Below are positions 1 to 7,234 of a stretch of 11,998 nucleotides of DNA, piece by piece. The stretch lies in the NCBI GenBank assembly GCA_008671285.1, contig RPYR01000245.1:1-11998 (forward strand), read 5' to 3'. The notes below the pieces were generated by a model that was not told the origin of the DNA, searched no databases, and worked only from the letters and a program-made list of their open reading frames with translations. A program made the translations under genes and the position numbers. This DNA comes from Collinsella aerofaciens. GTDB taxonomy: Bacteria; Actinomycetota; Coriobacteriia; Coriobacteriales; Coriobacteriaceae. Within the stretch, counting starts at the first letter, position 1; each line of letters opens with the position of its first letter.

Positions 1-229
<229 letters not shown>

Positions 230-260
230 GGTTTTATCTCCTTTCGAGATACAATGTACA

Positions 261-303
261 AGCGGGGCCTGCCGATTCCTCGGCGGGTCCCGCTTTTCTT
301 TTT
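261..303 (+). terminator. Intrinsic terminator after rpsI
   Basis: The arms 261-275 and 280-294 form a 15-pair stem (two G-U wobbles) around a TTCC tetraloop. The run TTTTCTTTTT follows immediately (294-303). This is a textbook rho-independent terminator facing the plus strand. It lies 31 bases after the rpsI stop and 50 bases before glmM. It should separate the ribosomal operon from glmM, so glmM either has its own promoter in 304-350 or depends on readthrough. Confidence 0.93.
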
Positions 304-352
304 CGACTAGGGTGGGCGGTTGCATATCGCCTGCTAGGGAAGGAGCGATCCT

Positions 353-1690
353 ATGCCCCAGAACATCTTCGGTACCGACGGCGTCCGTGGCGTCGCCAAT
401 GCCGACCTCTCGTGTGACCTCGCGTTTCGCCTGGGCCGCGCGGCGACCAAGTTTCTTGGTCCGGACATCTGCATCGGCCGTGACACGCGCCTTTCGGGCA
501 CCATGCTCGAGAGTGCTCTGACCGCCGGCATTATGGCCGAGGGCGGCCGCCCGCATTGCTGCGGCGTCATCCCCACGCCTGCCGTGGCACTGCTCACTGT
601 TCAAAACGAGCTCGACGGCGGCATCGTCATCTCTGCTTCGCATAATCCGCCGGAGTTCAACGGCATCAAGTTCTTTAGCCGCAAGGGTATGAAGCTCCCC
701 GATGCTGTCGAGGAAGAGATCAGCGCCTGGGTCATGTCCGAGGAAGCCATGGCTGCCGACACGCTGCCGACTGGCGCCGGCGTGGGCCACATCATCAAGA
801 TGAAGGACGCCCGCAAGGCATACGTCGACCACGCCATCGATACGCTTGATGGCCTGAGGCTCGACGGCCTGGTCGTTGCCGTCGACTGCGGTCACGGTGC
901 TTCCTGCCAGACTACGCCCGCCGCGCTGCAGCGCCTGGGTGCCACGGTGCACGCTATCAACACCGATTACTGCGGCACTGACATTAACGTTGAGTGCGGC
1001 TCCACTCACCTTGAGCCCCTGCGCGAGCTCGTGCTGCGCACCCATGCTGACATCGGTCTGGCCCACGACGGCGACGCCGACCGCGTGCTCTTTGTGGACA
1101 GCGAGGGCAATGAGATCGACGGTGACTACATCCTGGCTATCTGCGGTTCTGACCTCGCCGCTCGCGGCAAGCTCGCCAACTCCGAGATCGTCTCGACCGT
1201 CATGTGCAACCTGGGCTTCTCCATCGCTATGAAGGAGCAGGGCTTCGAGATGGTCCAGACCGCCGTGGGCGACCGCTACGTTCTGGAGCGCATGCTCGCG
1301 GACGGCGCCGTCATCGGCGGCGAACAGTCCGGCCACATCATCTTCCTGGAGCACAATACCACCGGCGACGGCCTGGTGACGGCTCTGCAACTGCTGGCCG
1401 TGCTCAAGCGCACCGGTCGCACTCTCACCGATCTTGCCGGTATCATGAAGAAGTACCCGCAGGTACTCGTCAACGTGCATTCCGACAACAAGGCCGGTCT
1501 GGACGATTGCCAGCCCATCTGGGATGCCGTCGCTGCTGCCGAGAAGGAGCTTGACGGCCGCGGCCGCATTCTGGTGCGCCCGAGCGGCACCGAGCCGCTG
1601 GTCCGCGTGATGGCCGAGGCCGAGACGCACGAGCTGACCCAGCGCGTTGTCGACGACATCGTCGAGGTTGTCAAGCGCGAACTTCCCTAA
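353..1690 (+). CDS. glmM: Phosphoglucosamine mutase
   Basis: The 445-residue product is full length for GlmM, which interconverts glucosamine-6-phosphate and glucosamine-1-phosphate in the cytoplasm, the step before GlmU makes UDP-GlcNAc for peptidoglycan. All alpha-D-phosphohexomutase signatures are visible. The opening FGTDGVRG is at residues 6-13. The phosphoserine loop ISASHNP has Ser96 as the residue equivalent to E. coli Ser102. The metal loop DGDADR is at 239-244, the sugar-binding GGEQSGH at 322-328, and the phosphate-binding RPSGTEP at 409-415. The GEQSGH form favours a glucosamine mutase over a phosphomannomutase or phosphoglucomutase. The ATG has an AAGGAG ribosome binding site at 340-345 with a 7-base gap, and no better upstream start was seen. 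The next gene, a PTS EIIA, starts 71 bases downstream without an intervening terminator, so cotranscription is possible. Confidence 0.97.
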   Translation: MPQNIFGTDGVRGVANADLSCDLAFRLGRAATKFLGPDICIGRDTRLSGTMLESALTAGIMAEGGRPHCCGVIPTPAVALLTVQNELDGGIVISASHNPPEFNGIKFFSRKGMKLPDAVEEEISAWVMSEEAMAADTLPTGAGVGHIIKMKDARKAYVDHAIDTLDGLRLDGLVVAVDCGHGASCQTTPAALQRLGATVHAINTDYCGTDINVECGSTHLEPLRELVLRTHADIGLAHDGDADRVLFVDSEGNEIDGDYILAICGSDLAARGKLANSEIVSTVMCNLGFSIAMKEQGFEMVQTAVGDRYVLERMLADGAVIGGEQSGHIIFLEHNTTGDGLVTALQLLAVLKRTGRTLTDLAGIMKKYPQVLVNVHSDNKAGLDDCQPIWDAVAAAEKELDGRGRILVRPSGTEPLVRVMAEAETHELTQRVVDDIVEVVKRELP

Positions 1691-1720
1691 TGGTCAAAAA
1701 CGGGTGCCAAGTGGTAAACT
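1691..1720 (+). promoter_or_regulatory. Possible promoter for the EIIA gene
   Basis: An extended -10 (TGG followed by TAAACT, 1712-1720; the hexamer matches TATAAT at 4 of 6) lies 18 bases downstream of TGGTCA (1691-1696, 4 of 6 to TTGACA). Transcription would start near 1727, giving a leader of about 35 bases. The match is modest. The gene may equally be read through from glmM. Confidence 0.35.
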
Positions 1721-1761
1721 GTTAAGGTTATTTTGGTTGATCGGTATGTCCGAGGGGGAGC

Positions 1762-2259
1762 ATGTTCACTAAAGTCCTAAGGTCTTTTGGTATGCGTGGT
1801 CGAGTCCTTACGTTGGATGCTCCCATCTCGGGTGACGTCATTCCGCTCTCCGAGGTAAACGACCAGACGTTTGCCACCGGCCTTTTGGGCCAGGGCGTGG
1901 CGATTCGGCCCACCGGAACGCGTGTGATTGCACCGGCTGATGCCAAGGTCGAGGCCATTTTTCCCACGGGACACGCCGTTGCGCTTAACACGGTCGATGG
2001 CTTGGACGTGCTCATCCACGTTGGTTTGGACACTGTTCAGCTCGAGGGCAAGCACTTTACCGTACATGCGCAAGTGGGTGACATCGTCCATAAGGGCGAT
2101 GTACTCATTGAGTTCGATCGCGAGGCAATTGCTGCCGAGGGCTACGATGTGACGGTTCCCATCTTGGTGTGCAACTCCGTTGAGTTCTCGAGTATCAAGG
2201 GCTCCGTTGGCGTGCATGTCGAAGAGATGGACCAGCTCATCGTTGCTCGCGAGCGCTAG
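1762..2259 (+). CDS. crr: Glucose-type PTS EIIA component (single domain)
   Basis: This 165-residue cytoplasmic phosphocarrier is the size of E. coli EIIA-Glc. It accepts phosphate from HPr and passes it to an EIIB domain of a sugar transporter. The family signature GLDVLIHVGLDTVQLEG is present, with the phosphorylated histidine at His86 and its active-site partner at His71 (in FPTGHA). The EIIA start region TLDAPISGDVIPL and the C-terminal SSIKGSVG are also typical. No EIIB or EIIC domain is fused or adjacent, so it must serve an EIICB encoded elsewhere. The substrate (glucose, GlcNAc, trehalose and others use this EIIA class) cannot be read from sequence alone, but the position between glmM and nagB suggests a link to amino sugars (inference). 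The ATG at 1762 is preceded by GAGGGGGAG. The in-frame ATG at 1792 has no comparable ribosome binding site. 'crr' is used in the family sense; the protein may not have the E. coli regulatory role. Confidence 0.93.
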   Translation: MFTKVLRSFGMRGRVLTLDAPISGDVIPLSEVNDQTFATGLLGQGVAIRPTGTRVIAPADAKVEAIFPTGHAVALNTVDGLDVLIHVGLDTVQLEGKHFTVHAQVGDIVHKGDVLIEFDREAIAAEGYDVTVPILVCNSVEFSSIKGSVGVHVEEMDQLIVARER

Positions 2260-2281
2260 CAAGTGCACGTGGCCATTAGCC

Positions 2282-2287
2282 TACAAT
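2282..2287 (+). promoter_or_regulatory. Possible -10 element for the nagB leader
   Basis: TACAAT matches the -10 consensus at 5 of 6 and sits 23 bases after the EIIA stop. No convincing -35 lies 16-18 bases upstream. A start near 2294 would place a leader of about 237 bases in front of nagB, beginning just before the first stem-loop at 2300. Weak on its own; the main support is that position. Confidence 0.3.
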
Positions 2288-2299
2288 TCAAACACGTTT

Positions 2300-2511
2300 A
2301 CGGAGGGCGCCCTTGAAAGAGGACGCCCTCCGTGGCAAGATGGGATTTGTCCGAGGCTAAACAGCTTCGGGTCACCGTGGACGGGCAGGGGCCTCGACGC
2401 GGCTAGACACGAGACACATACATTACGCGACCTCGCCCTGGTGGCCGCACACGTTGGTTGCGGCCGACGCGGGCCGCGGGCAAGTGCTTGTAAGGGAGCC
2501 TTGCCTCTCTT
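2300..2511 (+). promoter_or_regulatory. Putative structured 5' leader of nagB
   Basis: The 271 bases between the EIIA gene and nagB hold no gene I can support but do hold successive stem-loops. Arms 2300-2309 and 2324-2333 pair perfectly over 10 bases. Arms 2351-2358 and 2363-2370 pair over 8 bases (one wobble) around AAAC. Arms 2443-2449 and 2459-2465 pair perfectly over 7 bases. Arms 2492-2498 and 2505-2511 pair over 7 bases (one wobble). GGCAAG at 2479-2484 can pair with CTTGCC at 2500-2505, which excludes the last hairpin, so two alternative folds exist just upstream of the nagB ribosome binding site (AAAGGA, 2519-2524). None of the hairpins is followed by a T-run. I do not recognise a known riboswitch core. 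A leader or small RNA is inference; it could also simply be GC-rich spacer. Confidence 0.4.
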
Positions 2512-2530
2512 GTACGAGAAAGGACGCGTA

Positions 2531-3259
2531 ATGAAGATCATTAAAGCTAAAGACTACGAGGATATGAGCCGCAAGGCCGCTAATATCATCTCGGCGCAGG
2601 TTATCCTCAAGCCCGACTGTGTGCTGGGCCTTGCCACCGGCTCCACCCCGATCGGTGCCTACAAGCAGCTCGCTGCTTGGTACGCGAAGGGCGACGTCGA
2701 CTTTGCCGAGGTTAGCACCTACAACCTGGACGAGTATCGCGGCCTTTCGCACGACGATCCCCAGAGCTATCACTACTTCATGCGCGAGAACTTCTTCGAT
2801 CACATCAACATCGACCTTAACAACACGCATGTGCCCGACGGTTCCAACCCCGACGCCGCCGCTGCCTGCTCTGAGTACGACAAGATTGTCGCCGACGCCG
2901 GTTACCCGGATCTGCAGCTGCTCGGCATTGGCAACAACGGCCACATCGGCTTCAACGAGCCCGATGACCACTTCTCCAAGGGCACGCACTGCGTCGACCT
3001 CACCGAGAGCACCATTCAGGCCAACAGCCGCCTGTTCGACAGCATCGACGATGTTCCCCGTCAGGCCTACACCATGGGTACCCAGACCATCATGTATGCC
3101 CGCATGATCCTGGTCGTCGCCAACGGCGAGGCCAAGGCTCAGGCCGTGCATGACATGTGCTATGGTCCGGTTACGCCCGAGTGCCCGGCTTCGATCCTGC
3201 AGCTGCACACCAACTGCGTTGTCGTTGCCGACGAGGCCGCCCTTTCGCTCTGCGAGTAG
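2531..3259 (+). CDS. nagB: Glucosamine-6-phosphate deaminase
   Basis: The 242-residue product converts glucosamine-6-phosphate to fructose-6-phosphate and ammonia, the last step of amino-sugar catabolism. It has the phosphate loop LGLATGSTPIGAY (residues 32-44), the catalytic aspartate in NLDEY (Asp67, equivalent to E. coli Asp72), and GIGNNGHIGFNEP (132-144) with His138 and Glu143. Length and the NNGH form match the short Bacillus subtilis type rather than the 266-residue E. coli enzyme. By alignment from memory, the E. coli allosteric-site residues Ser151, Arg158 and Lys160 correspond to Asp146, His153 and Val155, so GlcNAc-6-P activation is unlikely (inference). The ATG follows AAAGGA with a 6-base gap. 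The frame is open upstream, but that part overlaps the EIIA gene and hairpin region and lacks family similarity. A terminator follows 33 bases after the stop. Confidence 0.96.
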   Translation: MKIIKAKDYEDMSRKAANIISAQVILKPDCVLGLATGSTPIGAYKQLAAWYAKGDVDFAEVSTYNLDEYRGLSHDDPQSYHYFMRENFFDHINIDLNNTHVPDGSNPDAAAACSEYDKIVADAGYPDLQLLGIGNNGHIGFNEPDDHFSKGTHCVDLTESTIQANSRLFDSIDDVPRQAYTMGTQTIMYARMILVVANGEAKAQAVHDMCYGPVTPECPASILQLHTNCVVVADEAALSLCE

Positions 3260-3291
3260 CGCGAATCCTGCAGCTCGACATAACCTTGCCT

Positions 3292-3319
3292 AAGGCCTCC
3301 GCTTTGCGGGGGCCTTTTT
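3292..3319 (+). terminator. Intrinsic terminator after nagB
   Basis: Arms 3292-3302 and 3306-3316 form an 11-pair stem (one T-G wobble) with a TTT loop, followed by TTT to 3319. It faces the plus strand and closes the glmM-EIIA-nagB group. Confidence 0.92.
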
Positions 3320-3707
3320 GCTATCCCTTTTCGCCCACTTGACCAAAATCTTGCCGCAAGCTTGACGAACGCCAGATGCCCAACAGCTTGATTCATTCCA
3401 TACCAGATTCTATGCAAAAATGCCACTAGAAGGTCGTAGACGGTAGCGGGTGCTAGGCGAGTTGAATGACATGGCTGAACCTTGTTCATCTGCGTTACAC
3501 TGCCGCTTAGATGGGACAAGCTGACAAGCTCATTTACCTGCTTAAAGACCGATTAGTCGGGGGATTAATAACAATCGGCCCTCGCTGTACAAAAACTTGC
3601 CGCTTGCGTACCAAAAGACAACCTAAAACACAAGGTCGCTCTATTCATAGCGCGGCTTGTATGGTCTTGCGGCTACAGTGTCCATACGGTCGAGTTGAGG
3701 AGCGGGC
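3320..3707 (+). other. Gene-free region upstream of the large regulator
   Basis: This 388-base stretch is visibly richer in A and T than its surroundings, and I find no supportable gene in it. A 67-codon frame from 3511 lacks a ribosome binding site and any recognisable feature. The stretch contains a near-repeat CAAAAWCTTGCCGC at 3344-3357 and 3590-3603, and the first copy runs into a perfect CTTGC-C-GCAAG palindrome (3350-3360). CTTGA occurs at 3338, 3361 and 3387. Small inverted repeats lie at 3549-3560 and 3549-3578. No strong promoter was found; TACACT at 3496-3501 is a weak -10 candidate. The region may carry regulator binding sites for the downstream gene (inference). Confidence 0.5.
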
Positions 3708-6707
3708 ATGGTAAACGATTTGGGCGGTATAGACGAGCTCGAGCTGATGCCGCTGGGCGGAGGCTATATGGTGCGACGCGAACGCTTGATGAATGAGCTT
3801 ATCGCCAAGGGCCGAAAGGCCGGCATCGTGGTTCTTTATGCGCCCGACGGGTTTGGGAAGACCTCGGTGCTGCTGCAGTACACCCATGAGGTAAAATGCG
3901 ACCCGACGCGAGGCCCCGTGCGGATTATCGAGGCGGATCGCGCCATTGGGCGCGAGGTGTTTATGCAGCTCGAGGTGGTTACCGAAGAACTCAAAGACAA
4001 ACCGCACTCCCTTATCGCGATTGATAATGTGCCAAACCTCGATCAGCACGATACCGAAGACCTCATCGACAGGATTCGCGGCCTGCGCGCTATGGGGGTA
4101 GGGGTCTTTATCTCCTGCCGTCCTTCAAATCGTCAGCTGATTCATGGGCTGGGCGATTCGGTTAAGATCAATGCGCAGATGCTTAAGGTGCATGCCTATG
4201 AGTATTCGGCGTGGGCATCGGCGTTTTCGATCAGCACATCGCTCGACTTTTATCAGCTCACGCAGGGCGTGCCCGAGCTCGTTTCGGCATTGCAGACGGG
4301 TCTGTATGGCCAAGGTGACGTAGCCGGTCTGCTCGAAAACGAGATTGTCAACGTGTATGGCGCGGCACTTGCCGATCTGGCTTCGCTCGACAATAATGCG
4401 CTGTTTTGCGTGGCATGTCTCATGGTTTTGATGGGCGAGGGCAATATCGCAGAACTCGAGGCTTGCGGGGTGAGGCTGTCGATGGTCGACCAGTCCTATT
4501 TTGTACGCGACTACCCGATCTTTGGCTTGGATCCCGCCGAGCGGAGTTTTACGTGTCTGGGCACGGAGGATAACGGACGCTTGCGCTTGCGTAAGTTGGT
4601 GGCCGAGGTTCGCCCCGAACTTGTTCCGAGGGCGGCCCGGATTTTGCTTAAGGCGGGCCGATGCGATGCGGCGATGGGCCTGGCGGACGCCTTTTTGGAC
4701 CGTGAAGCGGTCCTTGAACTTGCTGGGCAGTATGGGGTCGATCTGGCTCTGACGGGGCACGGGGCCGATATCTGCCGAGCGGCGCTGGGCACGATCGATG
4801 CCGACGATCCGGCTCCAGAGCCAACGCCTGCCGAAGCGCTTGGCGTATATCTGGCAGCGGTCAGCGTGTCCAATACAAAGCTCGCTCGCTATATGGCATC
4901 GGTCATCGAGCGCGGGAGCGAACGGGCGGCCTGCGAAATAGACCCTGTTTCATGGAGGGTGGCCCAGACGCTGACGGCTGTTTGCTATGGGGACAACGGG
5001 CTTGGGCTTCCTACGAACCTGGCCGTGCCAGAAATCGAGACATCCCATACCGCACTCGATATGTTGTCTGCGCATATCGAGGTCAAACGCTGTCTGACCG
5101 AGCGGGGAAATGACGGCGGCGTTCTACAACAGCTCAAAACGAGCAAGGCCTACGACTGCGAGCTCGACATCGCGGGGATTGTTATACGGGCCGATAGCAT
5201 GCTGGTGGAGCTCTTTGACGGGTCGTTTGCGGGAACCGACGAGCGCGACGACGAGATGACGGTGGTGCGGGAGGCGCTCGACGTACGTGGGCTTAAGGCG
5301 ATGGCTATCTGGGTGCGCATGGTGTTGGCGGCACGGCGGCTCCTTTCCGGCTTGCCGGTAACCGACGACGCGGCGTTCAACGAGCTCGATCGTTTTGCCG
5401 TGCGCATGCGCGACAACCAGATTCAGCTGTTTGGGCTGTTGCTAGAAGGCTGGCAGTCGCTGGCAGAGGGACGGCCGGTTAATGCAAAGTTCCGTGCGGT
5501 CCAAGTGCTCAAACTTGCCGAGGAGTCGATTGCGTACATGCGCGATAACGCATTGCTGCTGGAGCGCGCGGCATATCTGCGTAACACCTCGATGGTTTCG
5601 GTGCGCGAGGAAGCGGAGTTGCTCGATATAAGCCAGACGCAGGTTGGTGGAGCGGAGGCCTGGATGGTGGCGCTGCATTTGGCCTGTGCGGGCCGAGACA
5701 GCGATCTTGCGGCCTGGATGTCCATGAATCGTGCGGGGATTCTAGAGCCATCGTATCGGCTCTTTGCGCGCCTTGCCATGCATTGTCTGGGCGAGCCGGC
5801 GGGCAGGATACGCAAGAAGCTTCCCGTGCGCGAGCTGTCGCGGTACTCGCTGCGCGACGATTTGGAAGGAGAGGGCGAGCGCCTGTTCCAGGCCGGCGAG
5901 GTTGAAGCCGTTGATACCATCGACCATATCGAGATTCGCATGTTTGGTGCGTTTCGCGCCGAGCGCGATGGGTTTCCCATCACGGACAAAATGTGGCGTC
6001 GCAAGAAGGCGGCGACGCTTGCCGAGCGGCTTGCGCTGGGCATGGATGCGCTCGTCGATCGTGAGACGCTGGCCATGGAGCTGTGGCCCCATGCCGAGTT
6101 CAATAGCGCCCGCAACAATCTGTACTCGACGATATCGCGCTTGCGGTCGGCTTTGGGACCGACGCCGGATGGCAAGTCGTGTGTGCTCATCCAAAATGAA
6201 TGCATTGGGCTCAACGGCGACTACGTCAAGACCGATGTACGGCTGTTTGACCAGATAAGCCGCGAGGTATTGGGAAATCGCACGGGTGCGCGCGGGCCCC
6301 ATTTGGTCGAGTTGTGCCTTAAGATTGAGCAACTTTATGCCGGACCGCTGTATGTTCCCAATGGCTGTAATCCCACCTACTTTTTGCGTATGCGACGCAT
6401 TATGCAGTCAAAGTACATCGATTGCATGATTAAGGGAGCAAATGCCGCTCTAGAAGAAAACGATCTGCAGTCGGCGATTTGGCTGGCGGAGTCGGGGCTT
6501 CGGCAGGAAACGGCGCGTGAGGATATGGTGCGTTGCGCCATGCGCGTCTACAGCGCGGCGGGGCGGCGGCGCGATATCGTCGAGCTGTACAGCGGGCATA
6601 TGCACCACCTGAGGGAGCAGGTCAATGGCGTGCCCGAGCCCGAGACGCGGCGCCTATACGAGCGCTTGGTGGAGGGGCGGCTCAATCGCGTGCTGGTCGA
6701 GCGATAA
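3708..6707 (+). CDS. Large STAND-type transcriptional regulator with C-terminal winged helix and BTAD
   Basis: The 999-residue product starts with a P-loop NTPase region. A Walker A-like APDGFGKTS lies at residues 45-53 (Lys51), and a Walker B-like SLIAIDNVPN at 101-110 (Asp106), as in MalT/STAND regulators. A long helical middle of about 250-735, probably a TPR-like sensor or oligomerisation region, has no motif I can name. From residue 741 (IEIRMFGAFRAERDG) comes an OmpR/SARP-like winged helix with WRRKKAATLAERLAL, DRETLAMELWPH and ARNNLYSTISRLRSAL. It is followed by a bacterial transcriptional activation domain (about 850-995) with LYAGPLY and the usual helical repeats. NTPase first and DNA-binding last resembles MalT/LuxR layout, while classical AfsR-type SARPs have the DNA-binding part first. 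It is probably a cytoplasmic activator that switches with ATP and a ligand; the target genes are unknown. The ATG has GAGGAG at 3697-3702. No helix-turn-helix of LuxR type was seen. Confidence 0.85.
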   Translation: MVNDLGGIDELELMPLGGGYMVRRERLMNELIAKGRKAGIVVLYAPDGFGKTSVLLQYTHEVKCDPTRGPVRIIEADRAIGREVFMQLEVVTEELKDKPHSLIAIDNVPNLDQHDTEDLIDRIRGLRAMGVGVFISCRPSNRQLIHGLGDSVKINAQMLKVHAYEYSAWASAFSISTSLDFYQLTQGVPELVSALQTGLYGQGDVAGLLENEIVNVYGAALADLASLDNNALFCVACLMVLMGEGNIAELEACGVRLSMVDQSYFVRDYPIFGLDPAERSFTCLGTEDNGRLRLRKLVAEVRPELVPRAARILLKAGRCDAAMGLADAFLDREAVLELAGQYGVDLALTGHGADICRAALGTIDADDPAPEPTPAEALGVYLAAVSVSNTKLARYMASVIERGSERAACEIDPVSWRVAQTLTAVCYGDNGLGLPTNLAVPEIETSHTALDMLSAHIEVKRCLTERGNDGGVLQQLKTSKAYDCELDIAGIVIRADSMLVELFDGSFAGTDERDDEMTVVREALDVRGLKAMAIWVRMVLAARRLLSGLPVTDDAAFNELDRFAVRMRDNQIQLFGLLLEGWQSLAEGRPVNAKFRAVQVLKLAEESIAYMRDNALLLERAAYLRNTSMVSVREEAELLDISQTQVGGAEAWMVALHLACAGRDSDLAAWMSMNRAGILEPSYRLFARLAMHCLGEPAGRIRKKLPVRELSRYSLRDDLEGEGERLFQAGEVEAVDTIDHIEIRMFGAFRAERDGFPITDKMWRRKKAATLAERLALGMDALVDRETLAMELWPHAEFNSARNNLYSTISRLRSALGPTPDGKSCVLIQNECIGLNGDYVKTDVRLFDQISREVLGNRTGARGPHLVELCLKIEQLYAGPLYVPNGCNPTYFLRMRRIMQSKYIDCMIKGANAALEENDLQSAIWLAESGLRQETAREDMVRCAMRVYSAAGRRRDIVELYSGHMHHLREQVNGVPEPETRRLYERLVEGRLNRVLVER

Positions 6708-6739
6708 AAAACGGGCGCCCGAAGTACTTGGGCACCCGT
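6706..6739 (-). terminator. Intrinsic terminator for the minus-strand genes
   Basis: Bases 6711-6739 form a long imperfect hairpin (ACGGG with CCCGT, GCCC with GGGC, one C-A mismatch). Read on the minus strand it ends in a T-run at 6711-6706. On the plus strand no T-run follows, so it mainly stops transcription coming from yhbY. It overlaps the stop codon of the converging regulator gene. Confidence 0.8.
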
Positions 6740-6776
6740 AAGCTTGCTATGTGTTGGCTCGCCGGATTATTGGCTC

Positions 6777-7076
6777 TTAGACGAGCTTGATCTTCTCGAT
6801 GTCCTTGCGCGAGGCCTCGCGATACAGTGAAAACTTGCGGCCGATGACCTGGACGACCTCGGCGTGGCAACGCTCAGCGAGCTCTTCGGCGGCCTCGCGG
6901 GCGGAAAGACTGGAGCCATCGAGCACGGAGCACTTAACGAGCTCGTGCTTCTCCAGGTAGGCGACCGTCTGCTCGACGGTGCCCTCGTTGACATCGGACT
7001 TGCCGATGATGATGGCGGGGTTGAGGTGATGGGCCATGCTGCGAAGCTGCTTGACCTGGGCTCCTGTCAGTGCCAT
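6777..7076 (-). CDS. yhbY: YhbY/CRS1-family RNA-binding protein (ribosome assembly)
   Basis: The 99-residue product is a single CRM domain, the size of E. coli YhbY (97). It reads LTGAQVKQLRSMAHHLNPAIIIG, then the GxxG-type loop GKSDVNEG (25-32), then EQTVAYLEKHELVK and EVVQVIGRKFSLYR, all typical of the family. In E. coli this protein associates with precursors of the large ribosomal subunit (established for the family). The ATG at 7076 fits the family's N-terminus. The frame extends upstream to 7280, but that part overlaps the methyltransferase end and looks non-coding. The ribosome binding site is weak (GAAAGCGAGA region). The gene lies 158 bases downstream of a methyltransferase gene on the same strand and ends just before the shared terminator. 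Role in this organism is inferred from the family. Confidence 0.93.
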   Translation of the reverse strand: MALTGAQVKQLRSMAHHLNPAIIIGKSDVNEGTVEQTVAYLEKHELVKCSVLDGSSLSAREAAEELAERCHAEVVQVIGRKFSLYREASRKDIEKIKLV

Positions 7077-7102
7077 GGGTTCTCGCTTTCTATGTATGGG
7101 GC

Positions 7103-7168
7103 GCCCCGCGACGGGGCCTTGATCTACGTGAGCTGTCCCACGATAGCGCAGGAACGGCGCGGTGTGGA
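7103..7168 (-). promoter_or_regulatory. Possible yhbY promoter and leader hairpin
   Basis: On the minus strand TCCACA (7168-7163) and TATCGT (7145-7140) match the -35 and -10 consensus at 4 of 6 each with a 17-base spacer. Transcription would start near 7133. The leader would include a perfect hairpin GCCCCG-TCG-CGGGGC at 7117-7103, 26 bases before the start codon. No terminator separates yhbY from the upstream methyltransferase, so readthrough is also possible. Confidence 0.3.
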
Positions 7169-7234
7169 GCGCGTTTGCCCAGTTCAAAAAGAATGCGGAT
7201 GCCGAGTGAGTGGGCAGTGCGGGCTGCGAACAGG

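Noticed and set aside
2300..2333. Terminator for the EIIA gene
   Set aside because: The hairpin is strong, but no T-run follows on either strand, so it fits better as part of a structured leader.
2180..2530. Upstream in-frame extension of nagB
   Set aside because: It overlaps the EIIA gene and the hairpin region and shows no family similarity. The ATG at 2531 has a good ribosome binding site and matches the NagB N-terminus.
2531..3259. Loss of a catalytic residue in NagB (Asn136 where E. coli has Asp141)
   Set aside because: The B. subtilis-type enzymes also have Asn at this position (NGHIGFNEP), so this is a normal subfamily feature.
3511..3714. 67-codon open frame before the regulator
   Set aside because: It has no ribosome binding site, overlaps the start of the regulator, and has no recognisable feature.
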